Assembly (NCBI GenBank): GCA_010015655.1
Contig: ML976658.1
Location: 1,580,843 to 1,644,842, forward strand
Reading direction: 5' to 3'
DNA: 64,000 nt
From: Bimuria novae-zelandiae CBS 107.79
Lineage: Eukaryota; Ascomycota; Dothideomycetes; Pleosporales; Didymosphaeriaceae
This document shows, piece by piece, positions 42,681 to 54,653 of this stretch. Within the stretch, counting starts at the first letter, position 1; every line of letters begins with the position of its first letter. A program made the translations under genes and the position numbers. The notes under the pieces were generated by a model that searched no databases, was not told where the DNA came from, and saw only the letters and a list, made by a program, of their open reading frames with translations.

Positions 42681-43466
42681 ATGTCCAACACGTCTAAGCA
42701 ACCGGTGTCCGCTCCGCCAAAAATGCTCGGCGACCGCATCACGAACTGCCAGCACCTTTCTGCAAACTTCCCACCAGACGAATGGACCGACGAAACGTCG
42801 CCGCCTCGAATAGAACATAAACGGAACGGGACGTTGTCGCTGGGCGCGGCTGATACAGAGACTCGGCGAGTTGTCAGTGCACCCGTGCCGTGCACCTCTC
42901 CGACTAGGTCGACGAGCGCCGTACCAGCACGGCCGCGCTATTACCAGGCAAATCTGCTATCAACTTCGGGCCTGGGAGCTTCTGAGTCGGACAGCTTCTT
43001 GGTGCGGGTGCCGAATATGTCATCTTCGACCAGTTTGATCAACAATCCTCCGGCAACGAGGGAGGTTTGTTTGGTGCAAGACGGACCGTATCCGGTTATA
43101 GGTCCCGCCAGGGTGCCGGTGACACCAACGAATCGCAGTGATCCAGCTTTCCGGGCGCCTGCTCCACGGACGGGTGGATTGCGGGTGCAGCGAACACGGT
43201 CCAGTCGCCGATCTAATAGCAGTGCGTCGTCTTTGCTGCCAGCTGGTGGTACGTTCACCCACACGAACGGAGTCCTCATGCCCAGTCCTTTGCGAAACGT
43301 CAGTCTGCCAGGCGAGCAAGAGGAAGAGATCGAGCTGATTCCGCGTGGGTTGCCTCGTCAGATCTATGAGCTGTCGGGGCCGCGGGAAGAGCCTCGAAAC
43401 GCACCGTGGTCCCGGGCGACTTTTTGGTTGCGGAAGTGGTTCTGTTGTTGCAAGAGGCGGAAGTAG
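42681..43466 (+). CDS. Disordered protein with Cys-rich basic C-terminal tail
   Basis: 261 residues, single exon, start MSNTSKQPVSAPPK. It is mostly Pro/Ser/Thr/Arg-rich and predicted unstructured, with an acidic EQEEEIELIPRG element followed by PRQIYELSG near the C-terminus. The end WLRKWFCCCKRRK combines aromatic residues, three adjacent Cys and a basic cluster, the kind of sequence that is palmitoylated and held at a membrane. The preceding gene also ends in clustered Cys. Function unknown. Confidence 0.65.
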   Translation: MSNTSKQPVSAPPKMLGDRITNCQHLSANFPPDEWTDETSPPRIEHKRNGTLSLGAADTETRRVVSAPVPCTSPTRSTSAVPARPRYYQANLLSTSGLGASESDSFLVRVPNMSSSTSLINNPPATREVCLVQDGPYPVIGPARVPVTPTNRSDPAFRAPAPRTGGLRVQRTRSSRRSNSSASSLLPAGGTFTHTNGVLMPSPLRNVSLPGEQEEEIELIPRGLPRQIYELSGPREEPRNAPWSRATFWLRKWFCCCKRRK

Positions 43467-43584
43467 TCGCTAGTAAGGTTAAAAAGCCGAGGCCAACAAT
43501 GTAAGATACCCTGGGACGTAATGAATGGAAATCCCATGCTGATAAGTGTCGTAGATTGTTAAAGTTAGCAGTCACACCATGAGG

Positions 43585-44609
43585 CTAGTTGGTTTTCTTT
43601 TCCGAAGAGCCAGTCGCCTCGTCCAGTCCAGCGAGGATGTCGGACCAAAAGGTCACAGTCATGTATGCTGGGAAGATGACCCAGAGACCACTGCAGCGCG
43701 TCAGTTCGTGCTTTCCTTAATGAGAGAAAATGTATGATGAGGTGTGCGACTTACTTCATAACGCCGTAGAACAGGAACAGCGTGATCCAGTCATTGTGTG
43801 CCGTATTCTTGAATCCAGAATAATACTCGACGAGATCTGCTCCAATTAGCCTCCTCACATGATTACCCAATGTGAATACTCACAGTACAGCACCGTCTTG
43901 CTCAAAGTCATGACGCTCGCCATAAATCCAATAACTAGCGCCTGGTTCCCCCTCTGACCCTTGATCTTCACTCCACCACTAAGCCAGCCCTTGACGCCCT
44001 CGCCTATCTGTATGCCGCTTCCGCCTTCTGCCAGCACGCCGTGGTTGTACACCAGCATGAGGTAAAGCCCGTATAGAACGACTTCAATGGCATTGAGAAC
44101 GCCCTGTCCCCCACCAAAACCATCCTTGTTGTCCCATCCAGGCTGTCCATACACGTGGTCGATAGCCGCGTAAATCTCATAAGGTTTCCAGATGGGCCAT
44201 TGGAGGCGCCCACCAACCATTGTATGCGGGCGAAGAAGAATATAAAGCGAGTCCCCTGATGCGCGTTAGCCCAGCCCATGTCTTTGAACCCCACCCAACG
44301 TCCAATGTAGTTCGACCAGTGCCACCCTCCCGCGTACGACTTACAAATCACAAGCGGCAAGCTCACCGCGATCCACGCAATCGTCACATTGCTCGCCGTG
44401 TGACACCATCCTGCTCCACCTCCTCCTACAACCTTCCTCCCGTCGTCCAGCAGCGCTTCGCTCTTTCCCAAAACTACGGCTGGACTCGTGCGCTCGTCCT
44501 CGCGGGACCCGGCACTCGGCGTGGACGTGCGCGACTTGCGTGGCGAGCTCTTCGTGGGCGACGCCTCCGAGGGCGGAAAGGCGACAGGGTGGGAGCGTGT
44601 GGACACCAT
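43585..44609 (-). CDS. Multi-pass membrane protein, EXPERA-like
   Basis: Four exons on the minus strand, 44609-44345, 44255-43884, 43836-43755 and 43690-43585, give 274 residues. Introns of 89, 47 and 64 bp all start GTAAGT/GTGAGT and end CAG with consistent phase. A Ser/Pro/Arg-rich cytoplasmic N-terminus of about 75 residues precedes the first membrane helix. The core reads IWDSLYILLRPHTM, WPIWKPYEIYAAIDHVYG, GVLNAIEVVLYGLYLMLVY, FMASVMTLSKTVLY and GLWVIFPAYM, a pattern I know from fungal proteins related to the EXPERA (emopamil-binding/TM6SF) group. Those act on sterols or as ER membrane factors; activity here is not shown. The acidic positions in the WDSLY and AIDHVYG contexts would be the ones to test. 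Confidence 0.72.
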
Positions 44610-45186
44610 GTTCAAAAATGTGTCAAGTTGGGGCGATGCAGTTGGGTTCTGTACGACTCGGTGCAAGGAAGATGAGGAATTGAAGTAGTATAACGTGTCG
44701 TGAGTGAGACGATGTCGCAGCAAACTCCGTGGCGCTTTGCTAGCCCCGCAGCCCTCGGTTCGCCGTTTTGCCGGGCGAATTGGTGGCTGCCTGAGGAAGG
44801 TATCACCGAGGAAGCGCCAATGGGAAATACGAGGTGTGATATGCTCTGCCATTGGTCTGATGTCTAAATCCTCGCATCATACATCATTCACACAAGGATT
44901 CACTGTGGTTTTCGCTGTGGTTCAGGCTTCAAATTGGTTCTACTAAATACGCGCGAACCATCCCTCCAAGCTCCGCGACCCGTACTCTCGCGTAAAAGTA
45001 GAAGTAGGCTATAAGGGCCAGAGTTTATAGCAGGAAAACATAATAAGTAACACTAGGGTAGGCTTTAATTGCGAACGTAGTCGTGTATAGCCAGCTTTCA
45101 GCTTGACGCACGAGGCGTACAACGCCATCGCGCACTTGGCGTACGCCACCTCGTACCCCAGATGCTTCGCATAGCTTACTCTCGCA
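44610..45186. other. Intergenic
   Basis: Promoter of the minus-strand EXPERA-like gene (from 44610) and 3' region of the sugar transporter. The open plus-strand frames are shadows of the neighbouring coding sequence or lack support. Confidence 0.35.
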
Positions 45187-46939
45187 TTAAGCCTTCTTCT
45201 CGGCCGTCTCGTGGATCTCTGTGGTTGTCGAATCCTGCAGCACCTTCTCTGTCGACATCTCCAGCGCCTCCTTACCAGCCGCCTCATCCTCGAACAGGAA
45301 AGTGAGCTCCTCGAGCGATTTTCCAAACGTTTCGGGGAAGTAGAAGTAGATGAAGACGACCTCGAAGCAAAGCCAGCACACGTAGACAAGCAGGTACTTC
45401 CAGCCGATATCTTCCAGCCCGATGGGATTGACGAAGCTGCCTGTGCGGTGTTAGGAATCGAGTATGCCGAAGGTAAATAGAAATACTTACTGAACATGGC
45501 CGCAGAACGACTCCAGAACTGGAACCATGATAGACCCTTCGTACGTGTATAGTAAGGAAAGATCTCAACCATGTAGACATACGTGAGAGCATTGTAACCC
45601 AGACAGTATGCAGGACTGTACAGGAAGATGAAGACCAATACGGCGTACCCAGATTCGACGGATTTGGTGATGCGGTTGCGTGCCTGAGCGACAGTCCATC
45701 CGGTGTACACGAGCAGCAGGCAGGACGCGCAGAGCAAGTACATGCGCCTACGGGGGTAGCGCGGAGTAATGGCAGCAAGCACGATGCCGATGATGAGACC
45801 CCACGCTTCCTTGCCGACGTTGTAGCGAACTTGTTGCCAGCGGTCGGTGATACCGATCATGTTGAGGATAGGGACCAGATATTGACTGATCAAACTGTTG
45901 CCTACACAACATTAGTTGATGCATCACTGCCCCTTTTCGAACATGACATACCGGAAAACTGGACAAAAAGACCCAAGAAGCCCGAAACGAGCGACCGACG
46001 GCGCATACCCTGCGTCTGGAACAGCTCCACGAATCCGCGCTTTCGAGACTGGTTTTCAATCTCCAGAGCCTTACGGATCTCGGCAATTTCGAGATGAGGG
46101 AGCTCATTAGACGCGTCGCCCTCAGCATGGTACTTGATGAGGATGTTAAGTGCCTCCTCGCTGCGGTCTTTGGATACGAGCCAACGGGGACTCTCCGGCA
46201 CGGTGAAAGCGAATACGACCTGAATAACCGAAGGAACACATTGTAGGATACTGGGCAGACGCCACGACCAGTCGTTGGGGATGCTGATTGTACGCACGAC
46301 GATACCGGCACCAAGAACCGCGCCGACCTAATTTCCATGTCAGTACTCTCGCGACCCCTTCATAGTGTTCAGAAACCTACACCGTAGAACGCATTGAACA
46401 TGGAACCCAGAAACTGTCGCTCCTTTGGATGACCCAGTTCACCCAGGAGCGCGGCACCGGAAATGATAGCGTAGACGATGCCGTGGCCGAGGAAAATGCG
46501 TGAAAAGACGAACATGGGCACTACATGTGGTCAGCAATGGTAAGCATGCTAGTGAGCAGCACTTACAGTTCCGCGACAGTCCCTGCATGATCGAACCGAT
46601 GATCATAATGATCGATCCAAACACAATACTTTTTCTTCTGCCAAGGTGATCCGACACGATAGGCACGAACGGAATCGACGATACAGCGCCCACATTGTAG
46701 CACGCAACCAACAATCCCAACATGCCACCCTTCGGATGTCCAAAGTACTCTTGCCAGTATTTGAGCGCCTGCATACCGTTCATCATGGACGAGTCGAATC
46801 CAGATGTTGACTCAATGAAGAGACAAAACGGGATGAGGAGCAGGTACAACCTCCGCAGGTTGGGTTTATTCCACCATTTCACCTTGTCGTTCTTGATGAA
46901 CTTCTGGATGATGCCTTCTTCAACCACAGTGGGAGCCAT
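45187..46939 (-). CDS. MFS sugar transporter (hexose/lactose-permease-like)
   Basis: Five exons on the minus strand: 46939-46567, 46520-46381, 46327-45952, 45901-45491 and 45440-45187. They encode 517 residues, the usual length, with introns of 46-53 bp. Sugar-porter signatures are in order: DHLGRR at 97-102, PESPRWL at 215-221, SQYLVPILNMIGI in the middle of the C-terminal half, and PETFGKSLEE at 469-478. Cytoplasmic N- and C-termini flank 12 expected helices. The product should be a proton-coupled sugar carrier in the plasma membrane. The substrate is not determined; the sequence is closer to the lactose/hexose-permease-like group than to classic glucose carriers. The adjacent Zn2Cys6 gene is a good candidate regulator. 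Confidence 0.88.
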
Positions 46940-48232
46940 GATGGCAATGAGTAAGACGTTGTCGCCGCCGTACGATTTTCAGCGGTCTGTCAAAGACAAG
47001 ACCGACTCCAATGCCCTTCGATGAAGCGCGCAGAGCGTCGTCTATATACCCCAGTGTGAAATACCAGGCGCTACCATTTCTTCGGGACGACATCGCAAAG
47101 AGGCATACCAGGCTTGCCGCCAGCCGCGTTGTGCAGCGTTGCCCATCCTTGGCTCCAAGGTTGTATGCTGGGTGACCTTGGTGGTGGCAGTTTTTCCGCG
47201 AATACATCGCTCCTGCCAAGTTCTGGGCATGCAATTCAGGGTTCAGGTGTGTAGACTGGCCATGCTTACATCGGAAAATACCCATGTACGGAAATGCTTG
47301 GACAGTGACCACCTTCGCAGTATGCCTCTCTGCTGGAACCATACGTTTCTCGACGTTTTTGCTACAATTCATAAAGGCATACTCTGGAGGAATACAACAT
47401 CGTGCAAAGAGCAAAGCCCACATGACTGGCAGATGCCTTGCATGGCACGATCCTTTGGAGATTCCCGTACGTGTGGGGTTCCAGCTGCTAACCTCTTCAG
47501 TCATCGTTGAGAAGGCGGAGGAGTGGCTCCGCTCCAGAAACAGGTTGCAACCCCAGTCCGGGGAAACGTTCGTGCGCACGCCGCATCAAACCGCATCGTA
47601 CGGTTCGGTTGTTATTGCGGAGACGACGGTCCGCTTTTGCTGTAGCCCTTTCAACGCAACACGGTGAATGGTCTTCGGCGGTCTCTTAGATTGCGGTTGG
47701 TCTCGAGCTAATAGAGGATGCAAATGAGCCGGTGGGTGAAAGTGAGTCGTGCATGCTGTGATCGACCTGCAGCGCTTCAATGAAAGCACGATGCCCGAAC
47801 GAGTGAAGACAAGCCGTGTAAGTGAGGAGTCGGTTACAACACGACAAGTAAGCTTTGTAGCAATGCAACATCGAAGGCGCAAGTGTGCAAGATTACCGAG
47901 AGCCAGGTCGTGGTAGAAGATTTTAGGGCTGCGATTCGGAATGGAAACGACGATGCGATAACGCTACTCTACTGTACAACAAGTCGCGCCAAACACCATT
48001 TTTACCCAGAACCAAAACAAAGCGAGCCAACTACGTAAAATCAAGTGTGCTCTTACATATACAACAGCGCGATTATCGCGATTATTTTCGGACGTCCATA
48101 TCCGCAGTTAGCGAACACCCAAATTCCTCCAGCGCCATGGCAGCATTATTACCGCGTGGGTACCCGAGGAGAGGCAATGCAATGGCAGAAAAGAGACATG
48201 TTCTTGGCCCAAGCTTGTGGTACAGTGCTAGT
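46940..48232. other. Intergenic, upstream region of the sugar transporter
   Basis: 1.3 kb of non-coding sequence. Overlapping open frames on both strands show no domain. CGG/CCG triplets occur (for example near 47556 and 47600), which could serve Zn2Cys6 regulators, but no spacing stands out. Confidence 0.35.
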
Positions 48233-51200
48233 CTACTCCCCTTCAATCACCCCAAATAACGGTACCGAGCTGTCACTCACTCCCTGCGTCGATGCCGGCA
48301 CTCCGTTTATGCCGTTGCCCGCAGCCCTGGGTGACCCAACGGCGGGAGTGTTACTCGGCCAAGCCCACAGTGCATCGAAATCAATCTGCTCATCCGCGCC
48401 ACTCTCCTCGGAGTACAGACTAGGCACGCGCGTGTTGTCGAGACCGGAAAGATCGAGCACATTGGAAAGGCTTGGTGGTTTGGATGGGCCGTCGAAGGAA
48501 TAGGGATCCATGCTGGCGGCGGATGCTTGGGGATTCTGGTGATATGAGTCAGCATTATGCCATCGCCGAGAAGGAACCTCTACTGGAGTCCACATAGGAT
48601 ATACACGATCGTGGCAGTGGTCCTGTAAAGGGCTACGAGCCTCAGATGACTTACCTGTATTGGGCTGAGGTGGACAGACAGATTAGGCGGTCCTGATTGA
48701 GGCAGTTGATTCTGGAAGCCTCCTGACGGACCGCTGTGTGGCAGAGTCTGCATACCTGGATAGATATGGACAGGAACCTGATGGAGCCTCGGTGTCGGCG
48801 TACTACCCTCGCGACCCGGAGCTGGAGTAGCCTGTGGCGCAGAAACTCCGTATAACTGAGAAGAGATGCTGGGCAAGCTAAGATTGTCTCGCTGATCTTG
48901 CTTCCTACGCGCTCTTTGTTGTGTGACGACGTCCCTGAACGAACTAAGGATGTACACAAGGCGGCTGGCCTGTTGGTCGCTCTCAGCGCAGTAGCTCATA
49001 ATGGCGATGGAGTTCGCAATGCATGAATCCGGAGAGTCGCTTCGGTAGAGACCGGCGAATTCGTTCGCAAGAACCACCAGCGCGGCGGCAAAGAGGAAGT
49101 AAATCACAGCAGGGTTCCGCCTCGATAGATACCCAACGTCAAAAGCGTTCTGCACCAGCAGGATTGTATGCGTGGAAGCGATCACACACGCTTCGCTGAA
49201 CTTCTCCATCCGGAGATACGGTCTGGGTGCCCTATTACCGGCAGACGCTTGGTTGGCTTGGCGCTGCGTCTCCATGTTGAGAATGTACAGGAAGAACGGT
49301 CGCGTCAACAGAATGATGGAATGACAATAGAACAGATTGACGTGCAAGATGGCCACACCCTGACTGGCAGTCACCGAAGATGCTTGCCGCCAATGCAGTA
49401 CTGTCGGCAGGACTCTTGGCCAAGTCTTGCATATATCTGCAATCTCTTGCGCAAGTCGCGTGCTGATCTTGCGTTGTTGGTAGACCTTTTTCAGTATCAG
49501 ACCAATAGCAGAACAACTACGTACGGCAGCCTGTAATTGGTCAGTAAGAAAGAAGCCAGATCAACTATCTCAAGGAACGTAACACGCAGGCGGAAGACAT
49601 TCGAACTCCCCCCAATGGCTGATCATGTATCTAAGATGCAGATAAAACTTGCAGATGGAACTCACCTCGAGAGCGTAGGCACCAGTCTCATCAAAATTGG
49701 CCTTAAGGGTCGAAGGAGCGGCTTCGCTCGGGCGAAGGCTGTCACCCGAACAATCGGATTCTGATATCGCAGTAGGTCGGCCTAGCAAGCAGGAAAGAAG
49801 GCGGTCCATGACGAAGAGCGATCGCCACAAGTTCTTCCGCGCCTTTTGCTCTTCGGGACCGAATATGACCAGTGTCTCCTCGCGGTGTAAGCCTAGCGCT
49901 TGGGCTATGATGAGTTAGCGTTGCACATTGTCGGGCTCTACAGTACCGTCACTTACCTGACCGAGTAGCCATTCCCAGTTGCGCAAACGCAGTGTTCCGC
50001 TTCGATTTGGCCAGCATGTACACCGACATCAGCAACAGCGCCTGTACTGACCAGAAATCTTGATCCTCAAATCCAGTCATGGGATCGTTTAGGGATTTCG
50101 CGTTCGAGTAAAAGACCTCTGCTCGGTCTAAGTGCTCACTTCTAAGCTTATCGACGATGAGGGCTTCAGAGCTCCCGGAGAGCGGCGTGGCCATGGTCAA
50201 CCCGATAGCAAATACGAGGTTCAGTATACAGAGCCATGACGGTTCTATAGATAGCGGGTCGGAATAGCAGCTGTCAAGTCTTTCCAAGAACTGGTGGCGT
50301 TCAAAGACCTGCAATAGACCATGGGTGTTGATGAAGAAGGCATCGACGAGTACGCGTGCGGTTCTTTGATCCGGCAGCAGATGCGTATGCCTATCAGGTA
50401 GATTAACAATCCGAGCCGAGTTAATTCAAACATGCCAGAACGTACCGAGCACCTGCAGGAAGCGAGAATTGACCTTCTACAATCTTGTGCCGCCGAGGAT
50501 CGTCGGTGAAGGGAGTTGGTCCGGCAACATTCTCCACCATCATACGGAGGAGCTGGAGGAAGGAGAGAGTTGCCGAGTCGCCAACATAGACTGTCCTAGA
50601 TTAGCGTCCGTCCTACAAGAAACTCATATATATATACATACGAAGCCGGCCCGTCGGATCCTGAAGCATTCGCGTTTGTGAAAAGACGACGGCCTCCTCG
50701 TCTTGTCCACTCTGGATGGTTGAGCCGCGCGAGATAAGTGGTGGTGGTTCGTCGGGCAGTTGCCTAGAACAGAACGTCAGTATCGTTTGTATGAACAGTA
50801 ATATCGCTCATGTCCAATCCCAGGGAGACCCAAAGGCTTTTGTAGTGAGCTAATGTCTAGCGAAGACATACCCGGGTGCTAGTTGATGCAAGGGACCGGC
50901 TCCAGGCTCGATAGACGGCTGGTCCCCGGGTATCTTGAACACATTATTCTCTCGCTTAACCGCCTACCATTGGCGTCAGGGTCAGCCACAGTGCTTCGTC
51001 TCGGGTACCTTCGCTTGACTTACACTCGAGGATGCCATTATCGGTTCCTGGCGGACAAGCGCCGACCGTGAAGGAGCTGGAAATCCATGTGAATGCGATT
51101 GAGGACGAGCAAGTGGCGAGACACTTTGTTTGTGATGTCCACTAATTGGAGTATCGCCCGAAGAGTTATCATTCACGCTTGGACTTTGCTCGCCGTCAAC

Positions 51201-52081
51201 TGCTTGCCGCTTGGACGGTCGTTCGCTGGTCGATGGTGACGGCGCGTCACGCTCCGTGTATATGCAGGTGAATTTCCTCTATGGACAGTCAGTGTATGCA
51301 AAGTGATCATTCCCCAGGTTTCGACTACCTTGTCGCAAGTGTTGCAGGGGCAAAGACCGTTGCACTTCTCTAGGTCAGCTTCTCGTCAACGCATCCCGGA
51401 CAGCGGCAGATTCAACGCAAACAAAGGAGGGTGGAACGCCAGCGCTAGCCTTGCAGAAACAGAATGCCAAACTACGTCTTTGTGGACTCAACAGATCGTA
51501 CAGCTTGGAAAGGTATTGTGTAGCTACACAACCCGAGGCTGTGGGATGACCGGGGAATAGGGAAGGCGCAGACGATAAGTGGGGAGCATGTGGGTTCCAG
51601 ATGGATTTGACTTCCGTTGAGTGAGATAACCGTCGGTAACCGTCGGAGCTACACTGCTACTTCAGGAGCATTTGCTGGAGAACTGTGCAGCCCTCAACAA
51701 GCGTACTGTGGGTCCTGAGCGGACTCAAGCCACAGTGCAGTGCCAGATCAGTGGACCCTTTAGGTAGACTCACAATACACCAAGTTGTTGCGGGCTATGT
51801 TGTCTCGGAAAATGCTGCCTGAGTAGAGCCATTCTGCTACAAACGATGTCGTTCTCAGCGGCCGACAGGGATCCTCGACGGAATAGGAACTCGCTAAGGC
51901 TGCCAAATGGGATTCGAGTACACAGAATACTGACCTTTTGCTTACGTCGCTTGCAGCTTTCGCAAGCTTGGGCTGTGCGCTGTCGTTGCTCTATCGGAAG
52001 TGGCGAACGTTAGATGGGCCGACTGGCAGAGTTTGCAGGATGAGGGTGAGTCGTACCGGGAGGGACTTTGGGGCGAGTCAT
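48233..52081 (-). CDS. Zn2Cys6 fungal transcription factor, 11 exons
   Basis: Exons, minus strand: 52081-52057, 51990-51935, 51364-51329, 51278-51024, 50963-50872, 50763-50642, 50590-50446, 50390-49957, 49904-49666, 49530-48655 and 48535-48233. All phases agree and give 860 residues. The start MTRPKVPPEQRQR leads into a perfect zinc cluster with Cys at 18, 21, 28, 34, 37 and 44 (CX2CX6CX5CX2CX6C). The fungal-specific regulatory domain occupies the centre (DPTGRL, FFINTHGLLQ, AQALGLHREE, KNLWRSLFVMDR, LGRPTAI). The C-terminus is Ser/Pro/Gln-rich and acidic, a likely activation region. The zinc cluster is split over three exons by a 570-bp intron and a 36-nt exon. It lies between the sugar transporter and the divergent CoA-transferase, so it may control them. 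Confidence 0.85.
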
Positions 52082-52754
52082 GCCGGCTGCTCTCGAAAAA
52101 GCAGCACGATCTTAGGCTCTACGCGTTCGAAGCGCTCGTCGGATCTCTGACTGCAAGGGTGTGTTGTACGCAGTGCACTATCCGCTTGATGTCGGGAGCG
52201 GTCGCTCCTTCAGCGGGCGTCAGCTCATGCGGGGGGCCCTCGCACATGCTCAAACGACGTAACTGCGCGCGCAGACAGCAAATGATCGACTTCGCATTCA
52301 GACGACAGAGCGCACTCGAAGGGTTTGGATTGGATCGCGCAATCCTCTCTGATGGATGCGATGACTGCATGTGCGTGCCTGCCTTTCCTCCCGGCGCTCT
52401 TCCGTGAAGCATGGATCGCCTAGGCGACCGAGAACCCCTCACCAGCTGCAGGCGCGGGTGGCTGACTACGCATTGCCGCCCTCCATCCCACATTCACACA
52501 TTGCCATCCAGCCCTACGACGCTTGGTTGCTTCCGCTCGCCGCAGGGAGACCGCGGCCTCATTTAGCCTCTTGCCGCAATAACCCGATAACGACCATCAG
52601 CAATGCGTGTCGCTAGCTTGGGCAAGGCCGAGACGGCCTGCCGTGGGGCCTATGTACTCTACAATACATCCTCGCTCGGCCCGCTCGCAGGTTGTCCAAC
52701 ATTCTGTCGTCTTTGTTTCTCACCACCAGTTATTGGAGCTTCTAGGCTTGCAGT
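52082..52754. other. Divergent promoter, regulator and CoA-transferase genes
   Basis: 673 bp between the start codons of the minus-strand Zn2Cys6 gene and the plus-strand CoA-transferase gene. Open frames inside it are not supported. It contains the CGG-N4-CCG site at 52634. Confidence 0.5.
52634..52643. promoter_or_regulatory. Inverted CGG pair, candidate Zn2Cys6 binding site
   Basis: CGGCCTGCCG, that is CGG and CCG separated by four bases, in the divergent promoter 112 bp from the CoA-transferase ATG. Zn2Cys6 dimers bind such CGG pairs with protein-specific spacing. Seen once only, so chance is possible. Confidence 0.25.
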
Positions 52755-54653
52755 ATGACGCCTTTCATGGGTGCTACGACTGGTTACACTAACGGCTGTT
52801 CAAACCACGGGACCACGAACAAGCTCCTTGACGGCACCCAGGCCGCCCTCAGGCATCTTCTAGAACGCGCCAGAGCTCAATTGCCCGAGGAATGCTTACC
52901 TCATGTTGCAAGAGCACACTTTTCGACCGCCAACACTGGAAGCCCCTACTTTCCCAGCCCTCTGAAGCAGACCGAAGCAATATCGGCGCTCAAAGCCGTT
53001 GAGGCAGGTGTGGCAAGTGCCATAGCAGACCTCAGGAACGACACAGTTCTTGGGCGCAGAATCAATGTGGACCTCGAGCGGGCTTCGGCTTTTCTGTTCT
53101 CGACCTACCTTGCCACGGTTGGCGGCTTCGACAAGGCCCATCCCAAGGTGAAGAAATTCCTCAAAGGTAAGGAAGGCACACCTTCCAATCCCCAAAAATA
53201 TGAAACATGCCCCATCATCGAAAACACCCTCTCCGATCCGCAGAACCCCGGCTGAGACCTTCCAGATACCGACCTTCTTCAAGCACAGTCCATTCTCTAC
53301 CGCAGATTGTCTGCAAATCTGTATGAGACGAAGAAGTCTGGCGAATATTTCCATCTCCATGGGTCATTGGAAGCCACCAAAGCTCTGAACATGATCGGCT
53401 TGGAAGGCCATCGACCAGACCTCACCGAGTACCGCGAATGTATCAAAGTCATCGAAGAGCATGTCAAGCGCTACACAGTGGACGAGCTCGAAGAAATGAA
53501 CTGGAAGATCAAACAGGCTGGTACGTATCAGCCATCTCATGGTAGCTTGTTGAAGTACACGTCACTAACTTGTTGTCTAGGCGTGACATGCTTGAAGTGG
53601 GAAGACTTCCAAACGACTCAACACGGACAAACCTTGCTGCAAGAGCCACCTTGGAGTATTAGTCCACTGGAGACAGAATCACCACCCGTTGCATTTCCCA
53701 CCACTAAGTCCTCAGCACCGAAGCCGCAGATACTGGCCGGCGTTCGGGTCCTCGAGCTGTGCCGGATAATTGCAGGCCCCGCAATGGGACGCGGGCTGGC
53801 TGAATACGGCGCCGAAGTCATCAAAATCACCTCCCCCAATCTATCCGATGTTCCGTTCTTCCAAGCTGATGGCAACCTCGGCAAACACACAGCCGACTTG
53901 AATTTGCGGGATCCAAATGATCGCAAGGTTTTCGAAGATCTGCTACAATCTGCCGACGTGGTGCTTGACGGGTACCGACCCGGCAGTCTGAAGCGCCTCG
54001 GATATGGCCCTCAACAGATACTGCAACTAATCAAGGATCGCAAACGTGGCATCGTATATGTGGCTGAGAACTGCTTCGGCCACGTTGGGCCCTGGTCGTC
54101 GCGACCGGGATGGCAGCAAATCGCCGACTGCGTGACAGGTGTCGCCTGGGCACAAGGCCTTGCTATGGGTCTCGATGAACCTGTTGTGCCACCATTCCCA
54201 ATGAGCGACTATGGCACAGGGTGCATGGGAACGATTGCTGCCCTGACCGGTCTGTATAAGCGAGCGAGATACGGTGGAAGCTATCTAGGCACGACCTCGC
54301 TCTGCCAATATGACATCTACCTCCTCCAACTGGGGCTATACGACAAGACCATGATGGCTCAGTTAAGAGAGCAGCATGACAACGACTTCTTCGAACTACG
54401 CCATAGCGACTCGGTAGACGAGGTTGGCAAACGCGCGTTGAAGACGATGAGAAGGACGCACCCCGAGCTTTTCGACGAGAAACACATGCAGGAGTGCTTC
54501 AGCAAAGGCTTCAACGCCAACGTTCGAACGATAAAGCCTGTTGTCGAGATTGAAGGTACCTGGAATGGTTTTCTCCGCAGCACCCGACCGAACGGCTTCG
54601 ATAAACCTACGTGGGAGGATTGGGAAGTGGACAACGACATGCTCAAGGGCTGA
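52755..54653 (+). CDS. Class III (CaiB/BaiF) CoA-transferase family protein
   Basis: Exons 52755-53166, 53266-53520 and 53581-54653 encode 579 residues; introns are 99 and 60 bp. The start MTPFMGATTGY is the first in-frame ATG. The N-terminal part contains SGEYFHLHGSLEATKALNMIGL. After a linker the typical family core begins: GVRVLELCRIIAGPAMGRGLAEYGAEVIKI, DLNLRDPNDRK, DVVLDGYRPGSLKRLGYG and YVAENCFGHVGPW, then ADCVTGVAWAQG. Members move CoA between acids (formyl-CoA transferase type) or epimerise 2-methylacyl-CoA; the fungal double-size form found here is of undefined substrate. It probably acts in the cytosol, mitochondrion or peroxisome; no clear targeting signal is seen, and the end NDMLKG is not a PTS1. 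Confidence 0.85.

Noticed and set aside
44004..44852. Single long minus-strand frame of 282 codons over the EXPERA-like gene
   Set aside because: It reads through the first intron into the wrong frame. Splicing at 44344/44256 restores the conserved WDSLYILLRPHTM sequence.
45009..45490. Extended C-terminus for the sugar transporter by reading through the last intron
   Set aside because: The read-through loses the family motif PETFGKSLEE. Splicing 45490/45441 recovers it.
46920..47579. 219-codon minus-strand frame upstream of the sugar transporter
   Set aside because: No domain, overlaps open frames on the other strand, and sits in the promoter region. Treated as chance.
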